64,000 nt of DNA, taken from contig ML662449.1 of NCBI GenBank assembly GCA_007570785.1, positions 16,917,252 to 16,981,251 of the forward strand, written 5' to 3'. A model generated the notes under the pieces. The model was not told the origin of the DNA and did not search any database. It saw only the letters and a list, made by a program, of their open reading frames with translations. Source of the DNA: Antilocapra americana (lineage: Eukaryota > Chordata > Mammalia > Artiodactyla > Antilocapridae). Position numbers and translations under genes: made by a program. Positions 37,284-48,347 of this stretch are shown one piece after another (position 1 is the stretch's first letter; every line of letters starts with the position of its first letter).

Positions 37284-38018
37284 TGAACAACATTATCCCC
37301 TTTTCATATTAAAAATATCCAGATTTGAAAATTAATTTGGTGATCTCACCTTTAATTTTAAATGGAATTGTCATCTGTCAGATGTTTATTTTACTACTTT
37401 TTTTCTATATTTGAATATAATCAAGACATCCTTATCAAATATATAAACATAATTGAATATCTGGGAGTTTATATGGAGCAGGAAAAAATGGTTCATAGTT
37501 TTCTATCTCTAGAAATTTCAGCCAAAATATTTTCACAATTACCCTCCTTTTCTGTATTTTATTACATCAGGTAGATGTTTTCTTTTTCTCTGTCACTAGC
37601 AGAAACATCAATTTATAGAATTACTCACAATAAGAATCTGTAAATTATTAGATTGGAGACTTATGATTAATAGAGTAAACTAAAATAACTATAGACTCTC
37701 CTTATAACAAATTTCATGCTTTGCTGGTGTGGAGGGAATATTAAAAAGAGTATATTGTTCTTAAACCAAAAATGGGGCAAATTTAGTGATGAAATGATAA
37801 GAGGGACAGTTAAAGGAGAAGAAACAGTTCAGTGGGTCTAAGAATTAAGATCAGAGATAAAAGTAATAAAGGATGGTGGCCATATATGCTGTGAGGAATG
37901 GAAAGCCTACCTCCTTCATTCATGCAGGTTTTGAGCACAAATTCACATGCACTGTAGAAATATTTGAGTGAAGAAATATTTTCCCCCAAGGCTTTGGATT
38001 CTGATAGGGCACTTAGTA
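37284..38018. other. Unassigned spacer between two inverted BovB copies
   Basis: About 735 bases with no gene or repeat recognised. Both neighbours have their 3' ends facing this spacer. Confidence 0.6.
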
Positions 38019-38755
38019 CCAGTTTAGTTCAGTCACTTGGTCATATCTGACTCTTTGTGACCCGATGAACTGCAGCAAGCCAGGACTCCCTGTCCATCAC
38101 TAACTCCCGGATCTTGCTCAAACTCGTCCACTGAGTCGGTGATGTCATCCAACCACCTAATCCTCTATCAACCCTTCTCCTCCCACCTTTAATCTTTCCC
38201 AGCATCAAGGTCTTTTCTAGTGCGTCAATTATTCGCATCAGGTGGCCAAAATATTTGAGTTTCAGTTTCAGCATCAGTCCTTCCAATGAATTTTCAGGAT
38301 TGATTACCTTTAGAATAGACTGGTTGGATCCCCTTGCAGTCCAAGGGACTCTCAAGAGTCTTCTCCAACACCACAGTTCAAATACATCAATTATTTAGTG
38401 TTCAGGTTTCTTTATAGTCCGAGTCTCACATCCATACATGACTACTGGAAAAACCATAGCTTTGACTAGACTGACTTTTGTTGGTAAAGCAATGTCTCTA
38501 CTTTTTAATATGCTGTCTAGGTTAGTTATAACTTATCTTCCAAGGAGAAAGCATCTTTTAATTTCATAGCTGCAGTCACCATCTGCATTGCTCTTGAAGC
38601 ACACACACAAAAAAGGAAGTCTCTCACTGTTTCCATTGTTTCCCCATCTATTTGACATGAATCGATGGGACCAGATGCTATTATCATACTTTTCTGAATG
38701 TTGAGCTTTAAGCCAGCTTTTTCACTCTCATCTTTCACTTTCATCAAGAGGCTCT

Positions 38756-39040
38756 TTAGTTCCTCTTATCTTCCTGCCATAAGAGTACTGTCATCTGCAT
38801 ATCTGAGGTTGTTGATATTTCTCCTGACAATCTTAATTCCAGGTGTGCTTCATCCAGCCTGGCAATTCTCATGATGTATTCTGCATATAAGTTAAATAAG
38901 CAGGGTGACAATATACAGCCTTGATGAACTCCTTTCTCTGTTTGAAAACATTCTGCTATTCCATGTCCAATTCTAATTGTTGTTTCTTGACCTACATACA
39001 GATTTCTCAAGAAGCAGGTCAGGTGGTCTGGTATTCCCAT
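38756..39040 (-). pseudogene. BovB RT-domain fragment
   Basis: 94-residue open stretch. It contains the RT motif region with the Q-GCILSPCLFNLY block (motif 4/B of RT, which contacts template and dNTP) and continues towards the YADD region, which lies in another frame near 38800. It is a remnant of the RTE polyprotein. Confidence 0.8.
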
Positions 39041-39193
39041 CTCTTGAAGAATTTTCTACAGTTTGTTGTGATCTGCACAGTTAAAGACATTGGCATAGTC
39101 GATAAAGCAGAAGTAGATGCCTTTCTGAAGCTCTCTTGCCTTTTTGATGATCCAACAGATGATGGTAATTTGACCTCTTGTTCTTCTTCCTTT

Positions 39194-39559
39194 TTAAAAT
39201 TCAGCTTGAACATTTGGAGGTTCATGGTACACGTACTGTTGAAGTCTGGCTTGGAGAATTTTGCACACTACTTTGCTAGCATATGAGATGAGTGCAATTG
39301 TGTGGTAGTTTGAACATTCTTTGGCATTGCCTTTCTTTTGCACTGGAATGAAAACTGACCTTTTCCAGTCCCATGGCCACTGCTGAGCTTTCCAAATTTG
39401 TTGGCCTATTGAGTGCAGCACATCCACAGCATCATCTTTCAGGATTTGACATAGCTCAACTGGAATTCCATCACCTCCACTAGCTTTGTTCGTAGTGATG
39501 CTTCCTAAGGCCCCCTTGACTTTGCATTCCAGAATGTCTGGCTCTAGGTGAGTAATCAC
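39194..39559 (-). pseudogene. BovB RT-domain fragment (fingers)
   Basis: 121-residue open stretch, the longest in this copy. It contains ASGGDGIPVEL and WKRSVFIPVQKKGNAKECSN followed by the Y-TIALIS block, the RT motifs 1-2 region of the family. Its end joins the next piece only after a frame change. Confidence 0.82.
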
Positions 39560-40669
39560 AGCACTGTGGTTATCTGGGTCATGAAGATCTTTTTTGTATA
39601 ATTATTCTGTGTATTCTTGCCACTTCTTCTTAATATCTTCTGCTTTTGTTAGGTCCGTGCTGTTTCTGTCCTTCATTGTGCTCATCTTTGCATGAAATGT
39701 TCCCTTGGTATCTCTAATTTTCTTGAAGAGATCTCTAGTCTTTCCCATTCTATTGCTTTCCCTTATTTCTTTGCATTGATCATTGAGGAAGACTTTCTTA
39801 CCTCTACATGCTATTCTTTGGAACTCAGCATTCAAATGGCTATATCTTTCATTTTCCCCTTTGTTTTTCACTTTTCTTCTTTTCACAGCTATTTGTAAGG
39901 CCTCTTTGGACAATCATTTTGCCTTTTTTCATTTCTTTTTCTTGGGGATAGTCTTGATCCCTGCCTCTTGTACTGTGTCACAAACCTCAATCCATATTTC
40001 TTTAGGTACTCTGTCTATCAGATCTAATCCCTTGAATCTATTTGTCATTTCCACTGTATAATTATAAGGGATTTGATTTAGGTTATACCTTAATTGTCTA
40101 ATGGTTTTCCCCACTTTCTTTAATTTAGTCTGCATTTGGCAAGAAGGAGTTCATAACCTGAGCCACAGCCAGCTCCTGGTCTTGTTTTTGCTGACTGTAT
40201 AGAGCTTCTCCATCTTTAGCTACAAAGAATATAATCAATCTGATATTGGTATTGAGCATCTGAAGATGTCCATGTGTAGAGTCTTCTCTTGTGTTGTTGG
40301 AAGAGGATGTTTGCTATGACCAGTGCATTCTCTTGGCAAAACTCTATTAGCCTTTGCCCTCCTTTGTTTGTACTCCAAACAAATTTGGAGTAACAGCCAA
40401 ATTTGCCTGTTACTCCACGTATTTCTTGACTTCCTACTTTTGCATTCCAGTCTCGTATAATTAAAAGGACATCTCTTTTGCATGTTAGTTCTAGAAGATC
40501 TTGTAGGGGAATGGATCAGAATCTTCATGATCTTTCACTACGTGCAGTTCACTGATTCCTTGTGAGCTTCCTTTCGATGCCATCTTATTCACAGTTTTCT
40601 CAAGCTGGAGAAACAATTTAGACATCCATTAATATTTCACCTTAATTTCTACTTATTTAGTCTAAGAAA

Positions 40670-41475
40670 AGAATCAACAGGTTAGGCAAAGCATTGTGTG
40701 ATCAAAGCAGTTGAATGGTGCGCTTGGGCTGGAAGTTAGTGAAACATGGGGAAACCTGGTATAAAAGTTAAGTTAAAGCATAGCTGCTAAGGTAACAAAA
40801 CAAAGGGTCTCCTGCCAAAGTTGCTTCATGATAAAAAGCTGCTTTCTGCAAAGAACTGCTTCCTGCAGAGAGCTGCATACAAATCTCCACTGTCAGACAT
40901 TTCTATGGCATTAGGGGTGAGGATCTCTCCCCAGCTTTCTGCTGAGAAGACGTGTTGAGGTCTTAGAGTGAAAGATATTGAAATAGGTCTGTAGCATCTC
41001 TTTGCTGATAATTTTAGTTGCTTATTTACATATATAGGCAGAAGAAGTCACCGTTATTTTGATAACCATACAGGTGCAGAATAGTATGAGCATTAATATT
41101 AATCTCATACTCTTTAGATCAATTCTGGAAATTGTACTTGCTATAGATTCAGGGTATTATACAGTAATACTCCAGCTTATTCCATGGCTGCAGTCTGTTC
41201 TTCATGCATTTAGTTTCTTTTCTCCTCTCGTGGCTGTTACAGTATGTATAAAACCACTCAGGGATATGCATCAGGCACTGTTATCTTTGTCCTTTAGGGG
41301 GAAACAAGATTCTGTGACTTGACTGTCCTGATCATTAACTGTTTGAGCCTGTTGTTGTTGTTTTCTATAAATAGAAGGAAGGGAATACAAAGAGGCCTTT
41401 GTACTTGGGAGGGACCTGCAAGATTCTGCTCAGTTTCGAAGAGGGTGTGTCAAAGAAACAACTAGATTCAAATGA
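40670..41475 (+). repeat. Possible solo ERV LTR (tentative)
   Basis: An 800-base block of moderate GC unlike its AT-rich surroundings. It has a TATA-like CTATAAATAG at 41366-41375 about 100 bases before its end and promoter-like CT-rich stretches. The text feels familiar as a bovine LTR, but I could not find paired TG...CA ends or a target duplication. Treat as a candidate only. Confidence 0.3.
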
Positions 41476-41747
41476 AAACTAAAAAAATTAAGCAAAAAGT
41501 AAAAATGAAGTAGCATTTGATTATAATCTAAATGACAAAATTAACACCCAGGAAACTAAATTGATAAAAACAATGCACGAATAAATAAATGAAAGAGACT
41601 GGACAAGATTCTCATTCAGAAGAACTCTATATGATTTATGAAGATAATCTCTCCTAGAAAAGATAAAGAAAACTTGCACTTAAGTAGTGTGATCTTCACA
41701 CAATGACTTTCCTCTAGAGAGAACACAGTATAGAATGTGTGTCTGTT

Positions 41748-41773
41748 GGGGGGAGGGTTGGGGGGGAGGAGGG
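41748..41773 (+). other. G-quadruplex-type motif
   Basis: G runs of 6, 3, 7 and 3 separated by A, TT and AGGA, which satisfies the usual four-run rule with short loops. Confidence 0.7.
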
Positions 41774-42593
41774 ATGATTTTACAATATTACACAGAAATC
41801 TGACAAACCCTACCTCAGACAGGTAATCAAAGTCATTAAAAGTGATGAGTCATGCTGATAGCATGTACCCAGGATATGATGTAATGAGAATTGTACTTTA
41901 CCTCTGTGATCTACCTTTCAAAAATCTTTCCTAACCTCAGTCTAATCATGGAAAACAAAATCAAACAAACTCAAATTAGGGGTCATTCTACAAAAATATC
42001 TGACTAGTATTTCTTAAACCTGTCAAAGTAATCAAAATAAGGAAAGTCTAGTAATAGCTTGAGGAGATTAAATATGATTTGGTACACAAAGATTGGATCC
42101 TGTAAAAAACAATAAAAAAGATATTTAGGCAGACTCTTGGAAAATACGAATCAAAGATTGACTTGTGTTAACAGTGATATGTCAATATTGGTTTGATTTG
42201 TACTCTATTTATAACAAATGTATTACACCGATGAAGATACTGAATACAGAGAGCAGTAGGTATGGGATATACAAATACAATCTCCCAATGTCTGTAAATA
42301 TGAAACTCTTCAACAACTTTTGAATTACTTAAAAACTTGCTGAATGTTACTTAGAAACACATGATATTTTTGTACTATTTCAAATAGACATATTTTCCAC
42401 CTATAACTATATATATAGTATATGTTTTTGTCTTCCCACTTAATTGTATATATATTTATATACATACTGACATACAAATATAACATCAAAAATGGAATAA
42501 TACTACATAAATATTGCTGGATAAATGACATTTTATGTTCTAAACAAGCATTATTCTTTTTCTATCTCAAATTTCCCTTCAGAGTTTTTCTTT

Positions 42594-42609
42594 AAAACTA
42601 CTATGCATA
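42594..42609. repeat. Target-site duplication, left copy, of the L1-BT
   Basis: AAAACTACTATGCATA, repeated exactly at 48670-48685. The TTTAAAA at its left edge fits the L1 endonuclease preference (TTTT/AA on the nicked strand). Confidence 0.97.
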
Positions 42610-42618
42610 GGAGGGACT

Positions 42619-42628
42619 AAGATGGCGG
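42619..42628 (+). promoter_or_regulatory. YY1-type site at L1 start
   Basis: AAGATGGCGG contains the core AAGATGGC. In human L1 a YY1 site at the same place directs accurate initiation; the role here is by analogy. Confidence 0.65.
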
Positions 42629-43348
42629 AGGAATAGGACGCGGAGTCCACACTCTCCCCAACAAATACACCAAAGGAACATTTAAATACCGAACAAACTC
42701 CATAAATCGACATCTGAATGGTGGCAGAGGTCTTCAGGCATCTGGAAAGACAGCCCATTGCCGACGGAAGAAGGTAGGACCAAAGGAAAAAAAAAAAAAG
42801 TAAAAAGAGGCAAAGAGGCAGGGACTGAGATTCATCTCAGAAGGGGAGCCTCGAAAGAGATAAAGGTTTACGAACATCAGGAAACATTCTCACTGGCGGA
42901 ACTGAGAGATCTGAGACGAATCTCAAAGAGCATAAAAGTCGGGACTTAGAAGCCGATAAATAGTTAAGCCCCTTGGAGAACGGAGCGGCGGCCGGTCGGC
43001 CCATCCCCCACAAGCCAGCGGACTGCTCAGGGAGGGGCGGGCCACGCGCTTAGGGGGAGGACTGAGATTGAACGCCTGGGGCAGACTGAGGGTCCTAACC
43101 GAGGGTGCTAACCTGAGATAGACGGCTGGGTAGCCTTCCCGAGGAAGACCCCTGCCAGGCTCGCGAACAGAACAAAGGGGAGCAGGGACTCGGACCGCGG
43201 CGCGAGACAGCCGGGTGGAACAGGGAGGCTGCGGGCTACGGAGAGCGCCCCTGCGAGGCTTCTGCCCCCAAACCGCAGGCAGAATTGGGTGCTAGCCAAG
43301 ACCTCTGGGGACTCTGGACAGTTGCCACCAGAATTCGGCGCTTCTCAT

Positions 43349-43575
43349 ATCTGAGAAAACGCCCCCAACCGCACACTGAAAAAACCGGGTAGCTGGGCCG
43401 GGGGAGGGGAGAAGCCGCAGCCCCCCAACTGCGTCACCAGAGTGCGCTGCCAGAGTCTGCCACTGCACATCTGAGAAGACACGCCCAGCTGCAAGCAGAA
43501 AGAGCCGAGCTGCTGGGCCGGGGGAGAGGAGAAGCCACAGCCTCCAACTGCCTCATCAGAGTGCGCCGCCAGCCG
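43349..43575 (+). repeat. 120-bp tandem repeat in L1-BT 5'UTR
   Basis: Unit 1 starts ATCTGAGAAAACGCCC at 43349. Unit 2 starts ATCTGAGAAGACACGCCC at 43469. Both contain GCTGGGCCGGGGGAG-GGAG, AAGCC-CAGCC-CCAACTGC and TCA-CAGAGTGCGC-GCCAG. The second unit is incomplete at its end. The arrangement is like a short pair of promoter monomers. Confidence 0.85.
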
Positions 43576-43790
43576 AGAGCCTGAGCAGAGGGGGCGGGAA
43601 AAGCGCAGGCACCGAGAGCGGGGCAAACCCCAGAGCGCTGAATAGACACTGAAAGGGCCAGCAGAGGGCCAAATCAAGCAGGACAGACCGCTTAAGATTC
43701 CAACCAGGAAACTCTGACAAAACACTCATCCAACCCCGCCCATAGTGAGGAAACCCCACAATAAAGGGACAACACACCAAGATAAACAAG

Positions 43791-44717
43791 ATGAAAAGGC
43801 AGAGAAATACCCAACAAGTAAAGGACCAGGATAAATATCCCCTAGACCATACAAAAGACGAAGAGATAGCTTGTCTACCTGACAGAGAATTCCGAATAAT
43901 GATAGTGAAAATGATCCAAAACCTGGAAAATAAGTTGTAGTTGCAATTCAATAACCTGCAGGCAAGGATTGAGAAGATGCAGGTAAGCTTTAACAAGGAC
44001 ATAGAAGAAATGAAAAAGAGTCAAAATACAATAAATAATGCAATAAATGAGATCAAAAACACCCTGGAGGGAACCAACAGTAGAATAACAGAAATAGAAG
44101 ACAGGATAAGTGAAATAGAAGATAGAATGGCAGAAATAAATGAAACAGAAAGGGAAAATGAAAAGAGAATTAAAAGAAATGAGGACAATCTCAGAGACCT
44201 CTGGGACAGTATTAAACGCACCAATATTCGAATCATAGGAATCCCAGAAGAAGAAGACAAAAAGAAAGACCATCAAAAAATTCTTGAAGAAATTATGGTG
44301 GAAAATTTCTCTAAATTGGGAAAGCAAATAACGTCTCAGGTCCAAGAAACACAGAGGGTCCCAAATAGAATCAACCCCAAGCGGAGCACCCCAAGACACA
44401 TATTAATCAAATTAACAAATATCAAATACAAAGACCAAATATTAAAAGCAGTGAGGGAGAAGCAAAAAATAACCCACAAGGGGAATCCCATAAGGATAAC
44501 AGCTGATCTCTCAATAGAAACGCTTCAGGCCAGAAGGGAATGGCAGAGCATTCTTAAAGTCATGGAAGAAAACAAGCTACAACCCTGACTACTGTACGCA
44601 GCAAGGATCTCATTCAAATTTGAAGGAGAATTCAAAAGTTTTTCAGACAAGCAGAAATTGAGAGAATTTAGCAATACCAAACCAGCCCTCCAACGAATGC
44701 TAAAGGATCTTTCCTAG
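43791..44717 (+). pseudogene. L1-BT ORF1 (RNA-binding chaperone), two nonsense codons
   Basis: ORF1p forms trimers, coats the L1 RNA in cis and acts as nucleic-acid chaperone in the cytoplasmic RNP. The frame starts at ATG 43791 (MKRQRNTQQ) and would end at TAG 44715-44717, 308 codons, slightly shorter than the human protein. A TAG at 43938-43940 (codon 50) and a TGA at 44586-44588 (codon 266) interrupt it. The second is probably a CGA-to-TGA change at a CpG. The middle, 43941-44588, stays open. It shows heptad-rich coiled coil (I-EIEDRISEIEDRM type) up to about codon 130, then the RRM region (RIIGIPEEED) and C-terminal domain (RPIRI/PIRITADLSIETLQARREW). Very close to the family, so the loss is recent. 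Confidence 0.92.
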
Positions 44718-44773
44718 ATAGGAAACACGGATGGGATATATAATCTTGAATCCAAAACAATAAAATAGAAGAA

Positions 44774-47700
44774 ATGGCAACAGGATCATATTTATCAATA
44801 ATTACCTTAAATGTAAACGGGCTGAATGCCCCAACCAAAAGACAAAGACTGGCCGATTGGATACAGAATCAAGACCCCTATATATGTTGCCTACAAGAGA
44901 CCCACCTCAAATCTAAGGACATATATAGACTGAAAGTTAAAGGCTGGAAAAAGATATTCCATGCAAATAAAGACCAAAAGAAAGCAGGAGTGGCAATACT
45001 CATATCAGATAAAGTAGACTTTAAAATAAAGGCGGTGAAAAGAGATAAAGATGGACATTACATAATGATCAAAGGATCAATCCAAGAAGAAGAAATAACA
45101 ATTATAAATATTTATGCACCCAACATAGGAGCACCACAATATGTAAGGCAAATGCTAACAAGTATGAAAGGGGAAATTAACAACAACACAATAATAGTGG
45201 GAGACTTTAATACACCACTCACACCAATGGATAAATCAAATAAACAGAAAAGTAACAAGGAAATTCAAACTTTAAATGATACAATACACCAACTAGACCT
45301 AATTGATATCTATAGGTCACTCCACCCCAAAACAAGGATTTTCACTTTTTTCTCAAGCGCACACGGGACCTTCTCCAGGATGGATCACATCCTGGGCCAT
45401 AAATCTAGCCTTGGTAAATTCAAAAACATTGAAATCATCCCAAGCATCTTTTCTGATCACAATGCAGTGAGATTAGATATCAATTACAGGAGAAAACCAT
45501 TCAAAACCTCCAACCTATGGAGGCTCAACAACACACTGCTGAATAACCAACAAATCACAGAAGAAATCAAAAATGAAATTCAGTTATGCATGGAAATGAA
45601 TGAAAATGAAAACACAACAGCCCAAAACCTATGGGACACTGTGAAAGCAGTGCTAAGGGGAAGGTTCATAGCAATTCAAGCTCACCTTAGGAAACAAGAA
45701 AAAAATCAAATAAATAACCTTACTTTACACCTAAAGCAACTAGAAATGGAAGAAATGCAGAAGCCCAGGTCTAGTAGAAGGAAAGAAATCTTAAAGATCA
45801 GGGCAGAAATAAACGCAAAGCAAACAAAAGAGACCATAGCAAAAATCAACCAATCCAAAAGCTGGTTCTTTGAGAAGATAAATAAAATTGACAAACCATT
45901 AGTCAGACTCATCAAGAAACAAAGGGAGAAGAACCAAATCAACAGAATTAGAAATGAAAACGGAGAGATCACAACAGAAAACACAGAAATACAAAGGATC
46001 ATAAGAGACTATTATCAGCAACTATATGCAAATAAACTGGACAACCTGGATGAAATGGACAGATTCCTAGAAAAGTACAACTTTCCAAGACTAAACCAGG
46101 AAGAGATAGATAATCTTAATAGACCCATCACTAGCACAGAAATTGAAACCGTAATCAGAAATCTTCCAAAAAACAAAAGCCCAGGACCAGATGGCTTCAC
46201 AGCCGAATTCTACCAAAAATTTAGAGAAGAGCTAACACCTATTCTACTCAAACTCTTCCAGAAAATTGCAGANNNNNNNNNNATCAATGTAATACACCAC
46301 ATTAACAAATTGAAAAATAAAAATCACATGATTATCTCAATAGATGCAGAGAAAGCCTTTGACAAAATTCAACATCCATTTATGATAAAAACCCTCCAAA
46401 AAGCAGGATTAGAAGGAACATTCCTCAACATAATAAAAGCTATATATGACAAACCCACAGCAAACATTATCCTCAATGGTGAAAAACTGAAATCATTCCC
46501 CCTGAAGTCAGGAACAAGACAAGGGTGCCCACTCTCACCACTAATTTTCAACATAGTTTTGGAAGTCTTGGCCACAGCAATCAGAGCAGATAAAGAAATC
46601 AAAGGAATCCAGATTGGAAAAGAAGAAGTAAAACTCTCTCTGTTTGCAGATGACATGATCCTCTATATTGAAACCCCTAAAGATTCTACGAGAAAATTAC
46701 TAGAGCTAATCAGTGAATATAGCAAAGTTTCAGGATACAAAATCAACACACAGAAATCCCTGGCATGTCTATACACTAACAATGAAAAAACAGAAAAAGA
46801 AATTATGGACACAATTCCATTCACCATCGAATCAAAAAGAATAAAATACTTAGGAATATTTCTACCTAAAGAAACAAAAGACTTGTATATAGAAAACTAT
46901 AAAACACTGATGAAAGAAATCAAAGAGGACACAAACAGATGGAGAAATGTGCCGTGTTCGTGGATTGGAAGAATCAATATAGTGAAAATGAGTATACTAC
47001 CCAAAGCAATCTATAGATTCAATGCAATTCCTATCAAGCTACCAGAGGTCTTTTTTAGAGAATTAGAACAAATAATTTCACAATTTGTATGGAAATACAA
47101 AAAACCTCGTATAGCCAAAGCAATCTTGAGAACGAAGAATGGAACTGGAGGAATCAACCTACCTGACTTTAAGCTATACTACAAATCCACAGTCATTAAG
47201 ACAGTATGGTACTGGCACAAAGACAGAACTATAGATCAATGGAACAAAATAGAAAGCCCAGAGATAAATCCACGCATCTATGGACACCTTATCTTTGACA
47301 AAGGAGGCAAGAATATACAATGGAGAAAAGACAACCTCTTTAACAAGTGGTGCTGGGAAAACTGGATAGCCACTTGTAAAAGAATCAAACTAGAACACTT
47401 TCTAACACCATACACAAAGATAAATTCAAAATGGATCAAAGATCTAAGCATAAGACCAGAAACTATAAAACTCCTAGAGGATAACATTGGGAAAACACTC
47501 TCTGACATCAACCAAAGCAGGATCCTACATGACCCACCTCCCAGAATATTGGAAATAAAAGCACGAATAAACAAATGGGACCTAATTAAAATTAAAAGCT
47601 TCTGCACTGCAAAGGAAACTATAAGCAAGGTGAAAAGACAGCCTTCAGAATGGGAGAAAATAATAGCCAATGAAGCAACGGACAAACAATTAATCTCAAA

Positions 47701-48347
47701 AATATACAAGCAACTCCTGAAGCTCCATTCTAGGAAAATAAACAACCCACTCAAAAAGTGGGCCAAAGAACTTAACAGACGTTTCTCCAAAGAAGACATA
47801 AAAATGGCTAACAAAACACATGAAAATATGCTCAACATCACTCATTATCAGAGAAATGCAAATCAAAACCACAATGAGATATCACTTTACACCACTCAGA
47901 ATGGCTGCAATCCAAAAATCCACAAGTAATAAATGCTGGAGAGGATGTGGAGAAAAGGGAACTCTCTTACACTGTTGGTGGGATTGCAAACTAGTACAGC
48001 CACTATGGAGAACAGTGTGGAGATTCCTTAAAAAACTGCAAATAGAACTGCCATATGACCCAGCAATCCCACTGTTGGTCATATATACCGAGGAAACCAG
48101 AATTGAAAGAGACACGTTTACCCCAATGTTCATCGCTGCATTGTTTACAATAGCCAGGACATGGAAGCAACCTAGATGCCCATCAACTGATGAATGGATA
48201 AGAAAGCTGTGGTACATATACACAATGGAATATTACTCAGCATTAAGGAAAAATTCATTTGACTCAGTTCTACTCAGATGGACGAAACTGGAGCCCATTA
48301 TCCAGAGTGAAGTAAGCCAGAGCAAAAACAACAATACAGTATATTAA
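44774..48347 (+). pseudogene. L1-BT ORF2 (endonuclease/reverse transcriptase), frameshifted and gapped
   Basis: ORF2p nicks target DNA and primes reverse transcription there. It starts at ATG 44774 ([20 protein letters not shown]). Endonuclease landmarks are N13/N15 in TLNVNGLN, E42 in CLQETHL, GDFNTPL near residue 144 and SDHNAV near residue 225. RT has the [11 protein letters not shown] block and FADD at 46643-46654. A Cys-rich C-terminus ([18 protein letters not shown]) lies at about 47937-47990. The frame stays open to 47812, and one extra A in the run 47813-47816 then shifts it. The correct C-terminus continues in the next frame to TAA 48345-48347. The other L1-BT copy here (29212-30237) has three As at this place. 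Ten Ns at 46273-46282 replace roughly 80 codons, so the apparent in-frame join is chance. Confidence 0.94.
46273..46282. other. Assembly gap (10 N)
   Basis: Ten Ns inside ORF2. The flanking protein (FQKIA before, [10 protein letters not shown] after) is separated by roughly 80 residues in mammalian L1 ORF2p, so about 240 bases are missing and 10 is a placeholder length. Confidence 0.95.

Larger units (their letters stand above)
38019..40508 (-). mobile_element. BovB LINE, 5'-truncated long copy
   Basis: From the 3' terminus (TTTAGTTCAGTCACTTGG) antisense through C-terminal region, complete RT domain and linker into the endonuclease, ending near 40508. Minus-strand open pieces at 38041-38355, 38526-38747, 38756-39040, 39194-39559, 39602-39913 and 39929-40135 follow the polyprotein order. 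They include the RT block GVHQGCILSPCLFNLYAEYI (38756-39040) and the ASGGDGIPVEL block (39194-39559). The frame changes between pieces show decay. Confidence 0.95.
40509..42593. other. Unassigned DNA, possible solo LTR within
   Basis: The part 40670-41475 has the look of an old retroviral LTR (see separate entry). The rest is AT-rich and has a G-quadruplex-type motif at 41748-41773. No gene recognised. Confidence 0.5.
42610..43790 (+). promoter_or_regulatory. L1-BT 5'UTR / internal promoter, CpG-rich
   Basis: Internal RNA polymerase II promoter region of the element. A YY1-type site AAGATGGCGG is at 42619-42628, the position where YY1 sets the start site in primate L1. From about 42960 to 43700 the sequence is GC-rich with many CpGs, in sharp contrast to the AT-rich host DNA, and so is a natural target for methylation. 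It contains a 120-bp two-copy tandem repeat at 43349-43575. Confidence 0.85.

Noticed and set aside
43875..44399. 174-residue minus-strand frame, hydrophobic
   Set aside because: Antisense of the ORF1 coiled-coil (Glu/Lys codons read as Phe/Leu/Ser); no support for a real membrane protein.
47278..47841. 187-residue minus-strand reading frame
   Set aside because: It is the antisense shadow of L1-BT ORF2. The same shadow appears at 29679-30242 where the L1 is reversed.
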